This document shows, one piece after another, positions 8,250 to 16,135 of a stretch of 36,312 nucleotides of DNA. The first letter of the stretch is position 1, and the number at the start of each line of letters is the position of its first letter. The position numbers were made by a program, and so were the translations under genes. The notes under the pieces were generated by a model that ran no database searches, was not told where the DNA came from, and saw nothing but the letters and a program-made list of their open reading frames with translations. Source of the DNA: Planctomycetaceae bacterium (GTDB lineage: Bacteria > Planctomycetota > Planctomycetia > Isosphaerales > Isosphaeraceae); contig JAFAHT010000172.1 in NCBI GenBank assembly GCA_019237095.1, positions 1 through 36,312 of the forward strand. Direction: 5' to 3'.

Positions 8250-10064
8250 TTACACTTCCAACCCCACCGCCCGCATCAGCGCCAGGGCGTTGGAGTGCTC
8301 GACAACCCCCGGGCGCATTCGGTAATCGAACCGCATCTGGCCGTTTTCGAAGTGGTCCTCGAAGTGGACGTTCACGGCCTGGGGGCCGATACCCGCGGCG
8401 ATCTTGGCCAGGGCCAGGTCGTGGGTCGTGATCAGGCCGATCGCACCGCGGTCGAGGAGCCCACGCAGCACCGACTCGGCGCCGATGCGACGATCGTGTG
8501 AATTGGTGCCGTGAAAGAGTTCGTCAAAGAGGAACAAAAGCGGCAGCGGGCCACCAGCCAGGTCGACGAGCTGGCGGACCCGGGTAATCTCGGCGTAGAA
8601 ACGTGATTTTCCGGCCTGGAGCGAGTCCTGAACGCGCAAGGTCGCCCCCACCGCCAGCGGCGAGACGCGCAGCCGGAGGGCCCGCACCGGCGCCCCAGCC
8701 AGGGCCATGACCGCGGCCACGCCGGCCGTGCGCAGGAGCGTGCTCTTGCCGGACATGTTCGACCCGCTCACGACAAGAGCCCGCACCGAACCCCCCAGGC
8801 TCAGATCGTTGCGCACGCACTCGGCCGCGGGGATCAAGGGGTGCCCCAGGCCTTCGGCCTCGAATCGAGCGCCAGAGGTGACGATTTCCGGGAACGGGTC
8901 CGACGGGTTCTCGGCCGCATAGGCCGCCAGCGCGCAGAGGGCCTCGAACTCCCCGACCGCCCTCAACCAGCCGGCAATGGCGGGCCCCTCGGCACCACGC
9001 CAAGCATCGACGGCCATGGCAAGCTGGGTTTTCCAGAGGAATACCGCCGCGACGGGGAAGAAGAACTGATTCTTCCGCGCGTCCAGTAGCTGAACCAGGC
9101 GGGCGAGGCGGCGAATCTGGACCGACGCGAGCCGCCCATGAGTCTCGAGCGACACGCTGAGTCGCCGGAGCAAGGCCGATTGGGATGGCTCACGTTCCAG
9201 CCGGTCCAGTAAGTCGCCTAGCAAGACCAAGTCGTGCGCCCGCTCATTCACGGCCGCCAGCACGCGCCGGACCCGCTCCGCCAGCCAGAGAGCGAAGGCA
9301 ATCTCGATGGCCAGTGTCGCCAGCAGCGGAATGACGCCGGATTCGAAAAAGGCCCAGCCGATCACCACGGCCGCACCCAACAGTGCCAGGATCGCGGCCG
9401 CAATTCTCAGCCCGCTGCCGGGAAAGACACGCGGGGCCTTGCCCCATGCGGCCAGGGCCTCCGGATCGATCCCCGAGCGGACGTCTGAGCCCAGTAGCTC
9501 GAGGTCCTCGCGCAGATCGAGCCTGGGCCGCAGCTCGGTGAGGGCCTCGTGCCGCTCGGTAAGCGTCTCCGGCAGGGCCGGCGCCAGCAGCCAGGATGCC
9601 AGTGCGTCCTCGCCGGCACGGGTCCGGGCAGTGCAAAGCCGCTCGAAGAGCGAGCCTGCACCGAACAGGTCGAGATCGGCGGCATAAGGATGGTTCAGAT
9701 CGAGAAATCCCAGTCCACTGACTCCGGTTCCGGCCCACCGATCCTCCATCCGGGCCAGCCCCTTACCATAAAAGTCCATCGCCCGGCCAGCCCGCCCACT
9801 CCGCCGTCGCAGCGGTTCGTGCACCACAACCAGAGCGACGAACACCACCAGCGGTACGATCAGCCAGAGAGCACTGGGCCAGTGCATTCGGTGCACGAAA
9901 AAGGCCAGCATCAGCCCCGCCGAGAAGACGACCAGACGCGCATCGGCAACGTGCTGCTCGAGCCGGCTCCAGCGCTCGCGAGCCCCTCGTCGCTCGTGGT
10001 AGCGGCGCTGATACTCGGCCCGGAGATCATCCCCCGCGGGTGTTTCTGCTTCGACCTTCCGCAC
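8250..10064 (-). CDS. membrane-anchored MutS-like ATPase
   Basis: A 604-residue protein whose C-terminal third is the MutS ATPase domain: Walker A SGSNMSGKST, the QDSLQAGKSRFYAEI segment, Walker B LLFLFDELFHGTNS, and the TTHD switch. The N-terminal part lacks the mismatch-recognition and connector domains of true MutS. It has hydrophobic segments near residues 45-85 (VVFSAGLMLAFFV, LWLIVPLVVFVALVVV) and again near 225-265, so the protein is probably membrane-bound. The middle (about 290-370) resembles the MutS core/lever helices. It belongs to the poorly studied MutS-related family with transmembrane helices, not MutS1 or MutS2; no Smr domain is present. A role in mismatch repair should not be assumed. 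It starts at GTG. Monocistronic in this window. Confidence 0.83.
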   Translation of the reverse strand: MRKVEAETPAGDDLRAEYQRRYHERRGARERWSRLEQHVADARLVVFSAGLMLAFFVHRMHWPSALWLIVPLVVFVALVVVHEPLRRRSGRAGRAMDFYGKGLARMEDRWAGTGVSGLGFLDLNHPYAADLDLFGAGSLFERLCTARTRAGEDALASWLLAPALPETLTERHEALTELRPRLDLREDLELLGSDVRSGIDPEALAAWGKAPRVFPGSGLRIAAAILALLGAAVVIGWAFFESGVIPLLATLAIEIAFALWLAERVRRVLAAVNERAHDLVLLGDLLDRLEREPSQSALLRRLSVSLETHGRLASVQIRRLARLVQLLDARKNQFFFPVAAVFLWKTQLAMAVDAWRGAEGPAIAGWLRAVGEFEALCALAAYAAENPSDPFPEIVTSGARFEAEGLGHPLIPAAECVRNDLSLGGSVRALVVSGSNMSGKSTLLRTAGVAAVMALAGAPVRALRLRVSPLAVGATLRVQDSLQAGKSRFYAEITRVRQLVDLAGGPLPLLFLFDELFHGTNSHDRRIGAESVLRGLLDRGAIGLITTHDLALAKIAAGIGPQAVNVHFEDHFENGQMRFDYRMRPGVVEHSNALALMRAVGLEV

Positions 10065-10604
10065 TTACCGGCCCGCCGCGTCACATGGAGATGAGCAAAG
10101 CAGTCAAGGTAGCTGATCCTGGTGTCGCCCTCAAGTCTCCAGAAGCGGCAGCGGAGCTAGGATACAGATACGCAGCTAGTATTGGGACGCGTCCCCGTTT
10201 CGCTCCCCCGGAGATGTGTATGGTGTCCCCGGAACTCGTCCCGCCAGCAAGCTCGGCCGCAACCGCGCCCTCTTCGCCAGCGAGGAGCAGAACCGGCTCG
10301 AGAAGTTCCGGCCGTATGGAATTGCGCCGGAGGAGTGGCTGATAGAGGTCGGTGAGAAACTGAGGAAACGACCCATGCCACCGAACGAGCGGCCTTGAAT
10401 CAACGCCGCATCAGCTCGCCGGTTTCCCAGAGGCCGGCCCGACCGGCAATCCCGAGGCGCGATTATTACCCCGGAACCGTGGCTTTGCCATTTGTCATGT
10501 TCCCTTTGCCATTTGTCATGTTCCCTTTGCCCGGCCTTAACCAGTAAAATCAGAAACTCGATCAAGACGAGACCAGCGAGTCCCTACCCCCGGGAAACCG
10601 CACC
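10065..10604. other. gene-free stretch before gcvT with degenerate sequence
   Basis: 540 bases between the divergently placed mutS-like gene and gcvT. Short ORFs on both strands overlap one another and none has a good start. A 12-base perfect palindrome GGGACGCGTCCC lies at 10186-10197, and the two 21-base direct repeats at 10484-10525 are listed separately. I see no glycine-riboswitch-like fold ahead of gcvT. The stretch probably includes decayed mobile or repeat DNA as well as the gcv promoter. Confidence 0.4.
10484..10531. repeat. 21-bp tandem direct repeat upstream of gcvT
   Basis: Two exact copies of a 21-base unit beginning TTTGCCATTTGTCATG, at 10484-10504 and 10505-10525, are followed by the first six bases of a third copy. 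The array ends about 75 bases before the gcvT start. It could be a pair of regulator sites or a small slippage repeat. Confidence 0.8.
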
Positions 10605-11717
10605 ATGGCTGAGCCGACCCTGCTCAAGACACCGCTCTTCGATTGGCACCAGTCCCACGGCGGCCGGATCGTCGAGTTCGGCGGCTGGCTCATGCCCGTG
10701 CAGTACTCGACCATTGTCGACGAGCACCAGGCCGTGCGGCAGCGGGTGGGGGTATTTGACATCAGCCACATGGGCCGCCTCACTTTCGACGGCCCGGGAA
10801 TGCTGGCCTGGCTGGAGCGGGTCACCACCAACCATGTCGCGAAGTTGAATCTCGACCAGATTCAGTACAGCCTGATGGCCAACGATCAGGGCGGGCTGAT
10901 CGATGACATCCTGGTCTATCGCCACCAGTACGGCTACTACCTGGTCTGTAACGCTTCCAACCGGCCCGCCGTGCTGGCCCAGCTTGAACAGCACAGGCGA
11001 GGAGCCGTCGGCAACTTTCACGACCACACCCGGGAGACGGCCATGATCGCCGTGCAAGGGCCCGGGGCGCTGGCGACGGTTCAGCCGCTTTTCGATCAGC
11101 CCCTCGAGCCGGTCAAGTATTACCACCTGACGTTGGGGCGTTTGCTAGGCGACGTCAACGCCGTCGTCAGCCGCACCGGCTATACGGGCGAGGATGGTTA
11201 CGAACTGATCGTCCCGGCCAATCAGGCCGAGCGCGTCTGGAACGCCATCCTCGACTCGGGCCAGAGCCAAGGCATCCTGCCGTGTGGGCTGGGAGCACGC
11301 GACACCCTGCGATTCGAGGCGGCCATGCCCTTGTACGGCCACGAGCTGTCCGAGGCGATCAACCCCTTCGCCGCCTTGGTGGGCTGGGCTGTCAAGCTCG
11401 ACAAGGGCGATTTCATCGGTCGAGAATCGCTGCGAGGCTGGAAGCGGAACCCGGGCCAAACGCGGGTTGGACTTCGGCTCGAAGGAAAACGAATCGCCCG
11501 CCAGGGAACGACCGTGCTCGACAGTGACCGCGCGGTCGGCACGGTCACCTCCGGTACCTTCTCGCCGACCTTGCAAAGCAGCCTGGCAATGGCTCTCGTC
11601 GAACCGTCCCTCTCTCTGGTCAGTACACCTCTTACGCTCGATGTTCGCGGCCACCGCGAGCCCGCGAGGGTCGTGGAGCTGCCGTTTTACCGTCGTTCTC
11701 CGCATTCCCAGAAGTAG
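10605..11717 (+). CDS. gcvT: aminomethyltransferase, glycine cleavage T protein
   Basis: GcvT takes the aminomethyl group from lipoyl-GcvH, releases ammonia and passes the one-carbon unit to tetrahydrofolate, giving 5,10-methylene-THF. The 370-residue length is typical. Family signatures run through the sequence: TPLFDWHQSHGGRIVEFGGW at the start, VFDISHMGRLTFDGP, QGPGALATVQPLF, the folate-site stretch SRTGYTGEDGYELIVP, GLGARDTLRFEAAMPLYGHEL, and the C-terminal barrel GTVTSGTFSPTL. It is the first gene of a compact plus-strand operon that carries the whole P, H and T set. The L protein (dihydrolipoamide dehydrogenase) is absent here, as is common because it is shared with other complexes. Confidence 0.97.
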   Translation: MAEPTLLKTPLFDWHQSHGGRIVEFGGWLMPVQYSTIVDEHQAVRQRVGVFDISHMGRLTFDGPGMLAWLERVTTNHVAKLNLDQIQYSLMANDQGGLIDDILVYRHQYGYYLVCNASNRPAVLAQLEQHRRGAVGNFHDHTRETAMIAVQGPGALATVQPLFDQPLEPVKYYHLTLGRLLGDVNAVVSRTGYTGEDGYELIVPANQAERVWNAILDSGQSQGILPCGLGARDTLRFEAAMPLYGHELSEAINPFAALVGWAVKLDKGDFIGRESLRGWKRNPGQTRVGLRLEGKRIARQGTTVLDSDRAVGTVTSGTFSPTLQSSLAMALVEPSLSLVSTPLTLDVRGHREPARVVELPFYRRSPHSQK

Positions 11718-11772
11718 CTCTCGGTAGCCTTCTTGGAAAACCTTCACCATACGAGAGAAAAAGGACTCCCCC

Positions 11773-12159
11773 ATGGATCCTACCCAGCTTCGGTACTCTC
11801 CAACTCACGAGTGGCTCTATCTGAAAGACTTAACCGCGACGGTGGGAATATCGCGGTTCGCCGTCGATCAGCTCACGGACCTGATCAATATCGAGCTGCC
11901 CGCGGTGGGAACCCGGTTGGTGAGGGGCAAGAGTTTTGGCGAAATCGAAAGCGTGAAGGCCGTGAGCGACCTCTACGCGCCCATGAGCGGCGAGGTCACG
12001 GAGGTCAACACCGCGGTCGTGGACAACGTCCAGCTTCTGGCCGATGATCCGTACGAGCTGGGGTGGCTGATCAAGCTCAACGTCGACGATGCTGCGGAAT
12101 TCGGCGAGCTCTTGGACTACGAGGCCTATGAGAAAAAGCTGGCGGAAGAAGCCCATTAA
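11773..12159 (+). CDS. gcvH: glycine cleavage H protein
   Basis: A 128-residue lipoyl carrier that shuttles the aminomethyl intermediate between GcvP, GcvT and the L protein. The lipoylation site is clear: GEIESVKAVSDLYAP, with Lys62 as the modified residue, close to the usual position 64. N-terminal RYSPTHEWL and the C-terminal GWLIKL segment are family landmarks. It follows gcvT by 55 bases and precedes gcvPA by 88, in pathway order. A lipoate ligase or synthase is not in the window. Confidence 0.97.
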   Translation: MDPTQLRYSPTHEWLYLKDLTATVGISRFAVDQLTDLINIELPAVGTRLVRGKSFGEIESVKAVSDLYAPMSGEVTEVNTAVVDNVQLLADDPYELGWLIKLNVDDAAEFGELLDYEAYEKKLAEEAH

Positions 12160-12247
12160 GCGCTCCGCCTGGATTTTGAATACAAGAGAGATCTGTCCCG
12201 ATCGCACGGCGATTGGTGTATTTCCTCCGCTCCGGAACACACACGAT

Positions 12248-13600
12248 ATGGCGTATCTTGCAAATACCCCGGACGACATCCGCGTCATGCTGAGGACGAT
12301 CGGATTGGACTCGCTCGATCAACTCTTCGATATGGTGCCGCCGGAGTTCCGGCTCAAGAGGGCCCTGGACGTCGGTCCCGCTCTGACCGAGCTCGAGCTG
12401 ACCAACCACATCAGCGGCTTGCTGGCGAGGAATCAGGGAGCCGACCAGCGGGTCTGTTTCCTGGGGGCCGGCAGCTACGATCACTTCATCCCGGCAGTCG
12501 TGGATCACCTGGCCTCACGGGGCGAATTCTACACGGCTTACACTCCGTATCAGGCTGAGGCAAGTCAGGGGACCCTTCAGGCCAGCTTTGAATATCAGAC
12601 CCTCGTGACCCAGTTGACCGGGATGGATGTCTCCAACGCCAGCCTCTACGACGGAGGCTCGGCCGTCAGCGAGGCGTTGCTCATGGCACTGACCGTCACC
12701 CGGCGGTTCGGCCGCGTCGTCATCGCCGAGACCGTCCATCCTGAGTACAGGCAGATCGCGGCGACGACCCTGGAGCACCTCGAGCCCAAGCTGGTCACGA
12801 TCCCTGGGCCGCGGGGAACGATCGATCCAGCGACCCTCGCGGCCGCCCTCACCGACGATACCGCCGCCGTCGTCCTGCAGTATCCCAACGTTTTTGGCCA
12901 GCTCGAAGACATCGAGGCCCTGGTCAAGACGATTCACGCGCGAGGAGCTCTGGCGATTGTGAGCGTGGATCCGATCAGCCTTGGCTTGCTGCGCCGGCCG
13001 GGCGAATACGGCGCCGACATCGTCGTGGCCGAGGGTCAAGGGCTGGGCAACCCGATGTCCTTCGGCGGGCCCTACCTGGGCATCATGGCCTGCCGCGAAG
13101 ACTTTCTTCGCAAGCTGCCCGGACGGATCGTCGGCCAGACGATCGACCGCCATGGCAAGCGGTGCTGGGTCTTGACGCTTCAGACGCGCGAGCAGCACAT
13201 CCGCCGCGAGAAGGCAACCTCGAACATCTGCACCAACCAGGGCCTCTTGGCGCTCCGCAGCAGCATCTACCTGGCGGCCATGGGGCCGGGCGGCCTGCGC
13301 CAGGCCGCCGAACTGTCGGCCCGCAAGGCCCACTACGCCGCCCTTCGGCTGGCGGCCGTTCCCGGGCTCTCGCTGGCTTTTCCCGGACCGTTCTTCAAGG
13401 AGTTCGTCGTCCGCTGCGCGGAGGATCCGCGAACCGTGCTCACGGCGGTAGGCCGCCTGGGCTACCACGGCGGCATCGCCCTGGGCCGCTGGTACCCCGG
13501 CCTGGCCGACGCCATACTCATCGCCGTGACCGAGAAGCGGACTCGCGAGGAAATCGACGGCCTGGCCGCGGCGTATGAGCAGGCCCTGAGGCGAGGTTGA
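12248..13600 (+). CDS. gcvPA: glycine dehydrogenase (decarboxylating) subunit 1
   Basis: The N-terminal half of a split P protein. With subunit 2 it forms the PLP enzyme that decarboxylates glycine and loads the aminomethyl group on GcvH. From the ATG at 12248 the product is 450 residues (MAYLANTPDDIRVML...), the normal size; the 503-residue ORF starts inside gcvH and is unlikely. Landmarks include FLGAGSYDHFIPAVVDHL, FYTAYTPYQAEASQGTLQ, NASLYDGGSA, EGQGLGNPMSFGGPYLG and LTLQTREQHIRREKATSNICTN-like sequence, all typical of GcvPA. This subunit does not carry the PLP lysine. Split P proteins are usual in many bacteria, including planctomycetes, so the split itself is not odd. Confidence 0.96.
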   Translation: MAYLANTPDDIRVMLRTIGLDSLDQLFDMVPPEFRLKRALDVGPALTELELTNHISGLLARNQGADQRVCFLGAGSYDHFIPAVVDHLASRGEFYTAYTPYQAEASQGTLQASFEYQTLVTQLTGMDVSNASLYDGGSAVSEALLMALTVTRRFGRVVIAETVHPEYRQIAATTLEHLEPKLVTIPGPRGTIDPATLAAALTDDTAAVVLQYPNVFGQLEDIEALVKTIHARGALAIVSVDPISLGLLRRPGEYGADIVVAEGQGLGNPMSFGGPYLGIMACREDFLRKLPGRIVGQTIDRHGKRCWVLTLQTREQHIRREKATSNICTNQGLLALRSSIYLAAMGPGGLRQAAELSARKAHYAALRLAAVPGLSLAFPGPFFKEFVVRCAEDPRTVLTAVGRLGYHGGIALGRWYPGLADAILIAVTEKRTREEIDGLAAAYEQALRRG

Positions 13601-13688
13601 ATCTCCCAATTGACGCACCATCGAGCCACGACTTTTTGACCACGAATCGAATCTCACCCCTTGGCCCACGGCAATGAAGAGAGCCCTC

Positions 13689-15146
13689 ATGTATAAACTC
13701 GACCAGACTCCCCTGCTCTTCGAGTCCAGCCGGCCCGGCCGCGCGACGGCCATCTTGCCGGCGGCCGACGTGCCCGACCGCCCGCTCGACGACGTCATTC
13801 CTCGAGCACACCGCGCGGCGGACAGCCCTGCACTGCCTGAGCTGAGTGAGCTCGACGTGGTGCGGCATTACACCAATCTGTCGGCCCTGAACATGGCGAT
13901 CGACGCCAACTTCTATCCGCTCGGCTCGTGCACGATGAAGTACAACCCCAAGCGGAACGAGCGGCTGGCGGGCCTGCCCGGACTCGGCGCGCAGCATCCC
14001 TACCAGGACGACGACACGCTTCAGGGACTGCTGGCGATCCTGTACGAGCTGCAAGATGACCTGGCCGAGATCGCCGGCCTGCACGCCGTCAGCCTCCAGC
14101 CGGCAGCCGGCGCCCAGGGAGAGCTCACCGCGCTGCTGGTGGCCGCCGCCTACTTTCGCGACCGGGGTGAGAAGCGGACGCAGGTCCTGGTTCCCGACAG
14201 CTCTCATGGAACCAACCCGGCCTCGGCGCACCTCGCCGGCTTCGAGGCGGTCACGATCAATAGCAACGGCTGCGGGATCGTCGATCTGGCCGACTTCCGG
14301 GCCAAGCTGAGCGACCGGACGGCCGTGTTCATGATCACCAATCCCAACACGGTGGGGCTCTTCGACCCGCAAATCGGCGAGATTTCCCGGCTGCTGCACG
14401 ACTGCGGAGCCCAGCTTTATCTCGACGGGGCCAACATGAACGCGATCCTTGGAATCGTTCGACCGGGCGACATGGGCGTGGACCTGATGCATTACAATCC
14501 GCACAAGACCTTCTCCGGCCCGCACGGCGGCGGTGGCCCAGGTGCAGGGCCCATCGCCGTCCGCGACCACCTGGCGCCCTACCTGCCCGCGCCGCTCGTC
14601 GGCCGCCACCCCGACGGGACCTACTTCCTCGACCATGACCGGCCCAAGACCATCGGGCGTGTGCGGGCCTTTTTCGGCAATACCGGCGTCCTCTTCCGGG
14701 CCTACTGCTACATCCGCAGCCAGGGGCCCGAGGGGCTGAAACGCGTTGCCCAGCACGCCGTGCTCAATGCCAACTATCTGCTCACCCTGATCAAGGACGT
14801 GTACCCGGTGCCCTTCGGAACCCGCTGCATGCACGAGTTCGTGGCCTCGGCCCGAACCCTGGCCAAGGATCGGGGCATCCGCGCCATGGACATCGGCAAG
14901 CGGCTCATCGATTTCAATTTCCACGCTCCCACCGTGTATTTCCCCCTCATCGTCCCCGAAGCTCTGATGATCGAGCCCACCGAGACCGAGAGCCGCGAGA
15001 CCCTCGACGCATTCGCCCGGGCCCTCCGCCAGATCTCCACCGAGGACCCCGAGTTCCTTCACAACGCCCCGCACACGACACCTGTCAGCCGGCTCGATGA
15101 AGTCAAGGCGGCAAAGACGCCCGTGCTCAAGTGGCAGCCGGAGTGA
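13689..15146 (+). CDS. gcvPB: glycine dehydrogenase (decarboxylating) subunit 2
   Basis: The C-terminal half of the P protein and the one that binds pyridoxal phosphate. The PLP lysine lies in NPHKTFSGPHGGGGPGAGP. Other landmarks are LGSCTMKYNPK, LQPAAGAQGELTALL, PDSSHGTNPASA and FHAPTVYFPLIVPEALMIEPTE. Two ATGs are close together. I prefer 13689 (MYKLDQTPLLFE) because GAGAG lies a few bases upstream; starting at 13674 adds five residues. Length about 485 residues is normal. It is the last gene of the gcv operon. A possible hairpin at 15221-15266 follows. Confidence 0.96.
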   Translation: MYKLDQTPLLFESSRPGRATAILPAADVPDRPLDDVIPRAHRAADSPALPELSELDVVRHYTNLSALNMAIDANFYPLGSCTMKYNPKRNERLAGLPGLGAQHPYQDDDTLQGLLAILYELQDDLAEIAGLHAVSLQPAAGAQGELTALLVAAAYFRDRGEKRTQVLVPDSSHGTNPASAHLAGFEAVTINSNGCGIVDLADFRAKLSDRTAVFMITNPNTVGLFDPQIGEISRLLHDCGAQLYLDGANMNAILGIVRPGDMGVDLMHYNPHKTFSGPHGGGGPGAGPIAVRDHLAPYLPAPLVGRHPDGTYFLDHDRPKTIGRVRAFFGNTGVLFRAYCYIRSQGPEGLKRVAQHAVLNANYLLTLIKDVYPVPFGTRCMHEFVASARTLAKDRGIRAMDIGKRLIDFNFHAPTVYFPLIVPEALMIEPTETESRETLDAFARALRQISTEDPEFLHNAPHTTPVSRLDEVKAAKTPVLKWQPE

Positions 15147-15220
15147 GGCAAGGTCCGCCTTCCCATCAAACAGAAACGGGCAGCCCGATGCGAGCCGCCC
15201 GCCGTGCGATCCTGGAGCTC

Positions 15221-15266
15221 CGGCGCTGGATTCCCACAGCGTGAGTCCAGCACCGCTTTAGCGCCG
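15221..15266 (+). terminator. possible stem-loop after gcvPB
   Basis: Outer arms CGGCGC and GCGCCG (15221-15226 and 15261-15266) enclose inner arms TGGA/TCCA. There is no T-run after it, so a rho-independent terminator is doubtful. It lies between the convergent gcvPB and arsR-type genes, where a bidirectional stop would be useful. Confidence 0.3.
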
Positions 15267-15405
15267 CGTCGATCATTTCTTCGTTGCCTGCTTCCCGGGG
15301 AAGCTGGTGATCAAGGGAGTGCGGATCATGGCCCTACGCAAAGGACTTGCGGCATAAATGCAATTTCCTGTTTAGCCGTGGGCGATCGGTACCCAAGCCT
15401 GCGAA

Positions 15406-15819
15406 TCAGGCTCCCGTGTAGGCAAGGGTGAAGTCGTGGAACTTGTATTTCTTGTTGCGGGGCACTTCGCCAGCGGCCGAGAAGAGGGAGAGCAGCAGGT
15501 CGCCGAAGTGGTCGGTGCGTACGCTGTAGAAGTTGTGCTTGCCTTCGCGGCGTGATTCGATCAGGCCGGAAACGCGCAAGAGCGCCAAGTGATGGCTCAC
15601 GGCTGGCTGGCTTTGGCCCAGCCTCTGGCAAAGGTCCGTCACGTGGAGCTCGCGGTTTTCGGAGAGGGCCAGGTAGAACAGGATACGTAGCCTTGTCTCG
15701 TCGCTGAGTAGCTTGAACACCTGAGCAAGCTCGCGGATCGCCTGCTCGGAGACCTCGGGCAGAAGCTCGTGTTCTTGACCATCGCCCTCATCGGGACGCT
15801 TGGAATCTTTACGTGCCAT
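15406..15819 (-). CDS. ArsR-family winged-helix regulator
   Basis: A 137-residue transcription factor with the ArsR winged helix-turn-helix. The core (about residues 25-110) reads LAQVFKLLSDETRLRILFYL, then the recognition region LCQRLGQSQPAVSHHLALLRVSGLIESRREGKHNFYSV. The alpha3 metal site of arsenic sensors (ELCVCDL) is replaced by ELHVTDLC with only one Cys, so a classic arsenic or antimony sensor is unlikely. The ATG at 15819 has a strong AAGAAGG 4 bases upstream; the 22 residues in front of it in the ORF track are therefore left out. The N-terminus is acidic and polar. Target unknown; the 39-bp tandem repeat in the gap upstream is a candidate site. It is the last minus-strand gene before the convergent gcv operon. 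Confidence 0.9.
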   Translation of the reverse strand: MARKDSKRPDEGDGQEHELLPEVSEQAIRELAQVFKLLSDETRLRILFYLALSENRELHVTDLCQRLGQSQPAVSHHLALLRVSGLIESRREGKHNFYSVRTDHFGDLLLSLFSAAGEVPRNKKYKFHDFTLAYTGA

Positions 15820-16030
15820 GGAACCTTCTTTCAGCAGGATCGGAGACAATTCGCCACGGTGACTACTTCTCGCAGGTGCATGCAATCAGTGTGGGATGGC
15901 CTCGGCACGCAATGGGGTCCACGCAAGTGGCACGGATACATCATCATCGACGATCGAGAAACACCCCAGAACCCTATTATCCAAGAAACCAGGTGTCTTG
16001 GTACGTGCCGTCGGTCGTTGCTGACCTCAA

Positions 16031-16108
16031 TGGACATTGATGTCTGTGTGGAACACACATCGTTGCCATTGGACATTGATGTCTGTGTGGAACACACATC
16101 GTTGTCAT
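16031..16108. repeat. 39-bp tandem direct repeat with internal near-palindrome
   Basis: Two adjacent 39-base units (16031-16069 and 16070-16108), each beginning TGGACATTGATGTCTGTGTG, differ at one base near the end. Each unit contains the near-palindrome TGTGT-GGA-ACACA. The array lies between the stop of dapA and the start of the arsR-type gene, about 210 bases upstream of the latter. The unit length is a multiple of three on both strands, but no start or ribosome site supports translation. Confidence 0.85.
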
Positions 16109-16135
16109 TGTTTCTGCGACATAACTGTCATAACG

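Noticed and set aside
10405-10604. Glycine riboswitch upstream of gcvT
   Set aside because: No tandem aptamer-like conserved blocks are seen; only the 21-bp direct repeats.
12515-15074. Long minus-strand ORFs (427 and 518 residues) opposite gcvPA and gcvPB
   Set aside because: Antisense shadows of unmistakable glycine dehydrogenase subunits.
16031-16108. CRISPR array or repeat protein in the 39-bp tandem repeat
   Set aside because: The two units are directly adjacent with no spacer, only two copies exist, and no start or ribosome site supports translation.
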